Origin: Zygnema cylindricum
Taxonomy: Eukaryota; Streptophyta; Zygnematophyceae; Zygnematales; Zygnemataceae
Assembly (NCBI GenBank): GCA_037447655.1
Contig: JBBHKE010001461.1
Span: 1-43,012, forward strand
Direction of reading: 5' to 3'
DNA: 43,012 nucleotides
Of the stretch, positions 41,259 to 43,012 are shown piece after piece (the first letter of the stretch is position 1; each line of letters opens with the position of its first letter). Position numbers and translations under genes: made by a program. The notes under the pieces are model-generated. The model ran no database searches and was not told the DNA's origin. It saw only the letters and a list, made by a program, of their open reading frames with translations.

Positions 41259-41583
41259 TCAGTGATTCTTTTTGCTGCGGACTCAGGGGAGTCCAAGCTA
41301 CACAAGGGTGTAGTCGGTCAGAGTCTTTGCGTGCCAGGGTGGCACTTATTCAGTGGGAAAGTCAAAGTGGGGAATATTGTCCAAAACACATATTGAAGCT
41401 TTGCATTTTGTGGTGGAACTGAGCACACAGAAGGTCTTCTTTTCACAGGGGTGAAGGTATATTGGGGTTCTTATTGTCAAGGGATCATTTATTTGGGTTT
41501 ATATCAACTTGGAGTCGGCACTATCTAGATTAGCTTCTTTTGGATCTGCGAATTCTGTGGGCAATGGAGCCCATAGAATTTCA
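41259..41583 (+). promoter_or_regulatory. Conserved leader and gag-AUG hairpin of the solo LTR
   Basis: From CAGTGATTCTTTTTGCTGCG onward this aligns with 19592-19915. At its end AATTCTGTGGGC (41551-41562) pairs with GCCCATAGAATT (41569-41580) around the loop AATGGA that contains the gag ATG (41564-41566). The ATG is 20 bases from the LTR end, as in the Gag-only element. Confidence 0.7.
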
Positions 41584-41588
41584 AATTG

Positions 41589-42200
41589 ATCCAAAGTTAA
41601 ACCAAGGATAATTCTGCAGCTGAAATCTGCTGCCTATATAGCCTCTCTAGCTAGCTTATAAAGCAAATCAAGCAAAGCTAGCATGGCGGTAAGCTCCAGT
41701 CTCCTTCCTGGCTGGCGCACACTAAAAGGAAACTTCCACGAAGGAAGGCGTACACCCCTTCTCCTTCGAAACGCGAAACTCCAAAAGAGAAGTTTCGTGC
41801 GTGTGATGTGTACGCACGAAACGAAAACACTTGCGCACGAAATAATACACCTGCACACGAAACAAAAGTGACGCGAAACGAAATCGTACATTTCGTTCGC
41901 TTGACTCATCAAATATTTACGCGAAACGAAGTCGTACGTTTCGGCGCCAAACATCAATCCTCAAAAGGTACCAAACTCCAAGCGTACACAAAATGTGTAC
42001 TTGCGAATCGAAGCCGAACGCTTCAAACGCCAACCCGATATTAAAGTGACGTCCAGCTCAAATCGTCACAAATCCACACGTGCGAAGTACTCGCACACAA
42101 TATCTCCATATCTATACGTACACGCGAAGCAAAGTCGAGCGCTTCTTACGCGAACGCGAAATACATTGCGGTTGACGTGAAACGTCACTTCGCGCGATTC
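41589..42200 (+). other. Foreign segment in the large Harbinger-like element
   Basis: Contains TATATAG (41635-41641) and CTTATAAA (near 41655), then ATGGCGGTAAGC at 41683: an ATG followed at once by a splice-donor-like GTAAG, as in a promoter with a tiny first exon. After this comes a cluster of ACGCGAAACGAA(A/G)TCGTAC-type words between about 41770 and 42180. It may be captured gene promoter DNA; no protein is supported. Confidence 0.35.
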
Positions 42201-42889
42201 AACAATGAGTCTAACAATTTGTTGAGTACAATTTGCGTCATTCTCGAACTTAGGATGTACGAAATTTGTCCTCTTGCGTTTTTTCGACCCACTGTCACGT
42301 CATTTTCAAACTTATCATAAAACACATCGGCAATGTGTTTTAATCCGTTTCACCAATAAGAAAGCATATTCCCACGTGTAAAAGGTTCTTTAAAGTTTTT
42401 GACGACTGAAAAAAGTACAGGGCTGTTCGTTTTTGTCCGCATGCACCTTGTACGGTTTCTTTTTTGCAGGGGTCTCGAGGCGGCAGTGTCATTTCACGCA
42501 AAGTTGAAAAAATCTGCGAAGTCATGGCGGCCTTACAGGAGAGGGTTTAACCAAAGGCATGTCGTACAGCCACGGGTGCAAGGCTGTACGTCTACGATGT
42601 CACGCAATGACATGCGACATACCAAATCGTTTCAAAAATGACAATGTGTCTTGCGACGCTTCAAAAAGTTTCGAAAAAATACGGTGCGGCAAAGTTAAAT
42701 TTTACACGGTGACAGCCGTCACAGGTATTGTTGACGTATACAATCGTCACAAACTTAAGTAACAATTTCGAGTAAACACATCGATACACCTGAAATCCGC
42801 GTCCGCCGGATCCGCGCTAAAATACAAAGTAAGTTTGCTAAGTTACAAGTACATGGGGCCGTACCCTAATATGGTAGGTGCGACGCTAA

Positions 42890-43012
42890 GGGTGTGTCCC
42901 CATGTGCATAAGTAAGGGTTTTTTCCTGTCGTTTTGCCGTAAAACTTAGCGCCGTACTGCCTAAATTGCAACCGTACGAAGGAATCACAAATTTGTAGAG
43001 TACAATTTGCGT
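42890..43012. mobile_element. Harbinger-like element, truncated by the window end
   Basis: Preceded by TAA (42887-42889) and identical, base for base, to the first 123 bases of the element at 9772. The remaining part and the right end lie outside the window. Confidence 0.85.

Larger units (their letters stand above)
40490..41583 (+). mobile_element. Solo LTR, 1094 bases, target duplication AATTG
   Basis: TGTTGAAATT to GAATTTCA with perfect AATTG at 40485-40489 and 41584-41588. It is related to the LTRs of the Gag-only element: similar first 45 bases, an antisense tRNA-like unit at the same place, and a strongly conserved leader from 41259. It lacks the 31-base hairpin repeats. No internal region remains. 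Confidence 0.92.
39982..42866. mobile_element. Large Harbinger-like element carrying foreign DNA and a solo LTR
   Basis: Starts GGGTATGGCCCCATG and ends CATGGGGCCGTACCC. It is flanked on the right by TAA (42867-42869) and on the left by CAA, a one-base change from TAA; the empty site is in 16901-17600 ('aaggttataatataatagg'). Without the solo LTR and its duplication it is about 1.79 kb, twice the size of its relatives. The extra DNA (about 40110-40489 and 41589-42200) is not found in the other family members. No transposase. Confidence 0.75.
38616..43012. mobile_element. Harbinger-like element, second copy, filled with nested insertions
   Basis: Starts GCGGGTGTCCACATG after TTA (38613-38615), like 16901-17600 at the same place in X. 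It is interrupted by three relatives: 38644-39402, 39982-42866 and one starting at 42890 that runs off the window. Its own sequence is seen at 38616-38643, 39403-39981 and 42867-42889. Its right end lies beyond the window. Confidence 0.75.

Noticed and set aside
41763-42190. Cluster of GAAACGAA-type words considered as a CRISPR-like or telomeric array
   Set aside because: Spacing and unit sequence are irregular, and the setting is a plant transposon. No regular repeat-spacer pattern.

Overview
The window looks like repeat-dominated nuclear DNA of a green plant (streptophyte). Two retroelements carry primer-binding sites that match two different parts of the plant initiator-methionine tRNA as I recall it. 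The long terminal repeats (LTRs) and target-site duplications are of ordinary plant Ty1/copia type, and TA- and TAA-flanked DNA transposons are abundant. I cannot name the species. Almost everything in the window is a transposable element or a decayed copy of one. Two intact genes stand out: a duplicated pair encoding a secreted, cysteine-rich protein of unknown function (1914-2993 and 30939-32027). They share promoter, pyrimidine-rich leader and 3' flank over about 3 kb and lie about 29 kb apart.

Layout. 1-4130: gene copy 1 with a TA-flanked miniature transposon (MITE) behind it. 4750-4920: a broken signal-peptide exon, with a sister copy at 23795. 5258-6222: a Harbinger-like element with TAA target duplication. 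6420-9649 and 16499-16900: an old repeat (X1) split by a decayed 6.8-kb Ty1/copia element (9650-16498), whose 5' LTR is itself split by a Harbinger-like element. 16901-17600: another element of that superfamily. 18674-23044: a young, Gag-only, non-autonomous copia-type element with 1242-bp LTRs. 23958-25024: a solo LTR sitting inside the second signal-peptide exon. 25090-26330: a third copy of X. 26435-28710: remnants of non-LTR retrotransposons on both strands, one split by a 440-bp solo LTR. 29078-32505: gene copy 2 with its own MITE. 34290-34770: a copia RNase H relic. 34838-35492: a miniature LTR retrotransposon (TRIM). 35505-end: a second copy of X carrying a nest of Harbinger-like elements and a 1094-bp solo LTR.

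The most interesting signal runs across elements. Three LTR families carry a tRNA-like Pol III unit inside the LTR, with A box, B box with T-arm, and an oligo-T terminator just after the 3' end. In the TRIM it is in the sense orientation and starts about 30 bases after a TATA box. In the two related long-LTR families it is antisense, in U3. Independently, four copia-type LTR families place the gag start codon inside the LTR. Two of them hold this AUG in the loop of a hairpin whose stem sequence has changed on both sides while staying paired. In the Gag-only element the hairpin is followed directly by a primer site matching the anticodon arm of initiator tRNA-Met, the 'half-tRNA' priming known from Drosophila copia.

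Many insertions can be placed in order because the window also holds the empty site: MITE into gene copy 2, Harbinger-like element into the copia LTR, copia into X1, and Harbinger-like elements into the second copy of their relative. All homology statements are by eye from the given sequence and recalled family features; no searches were run.
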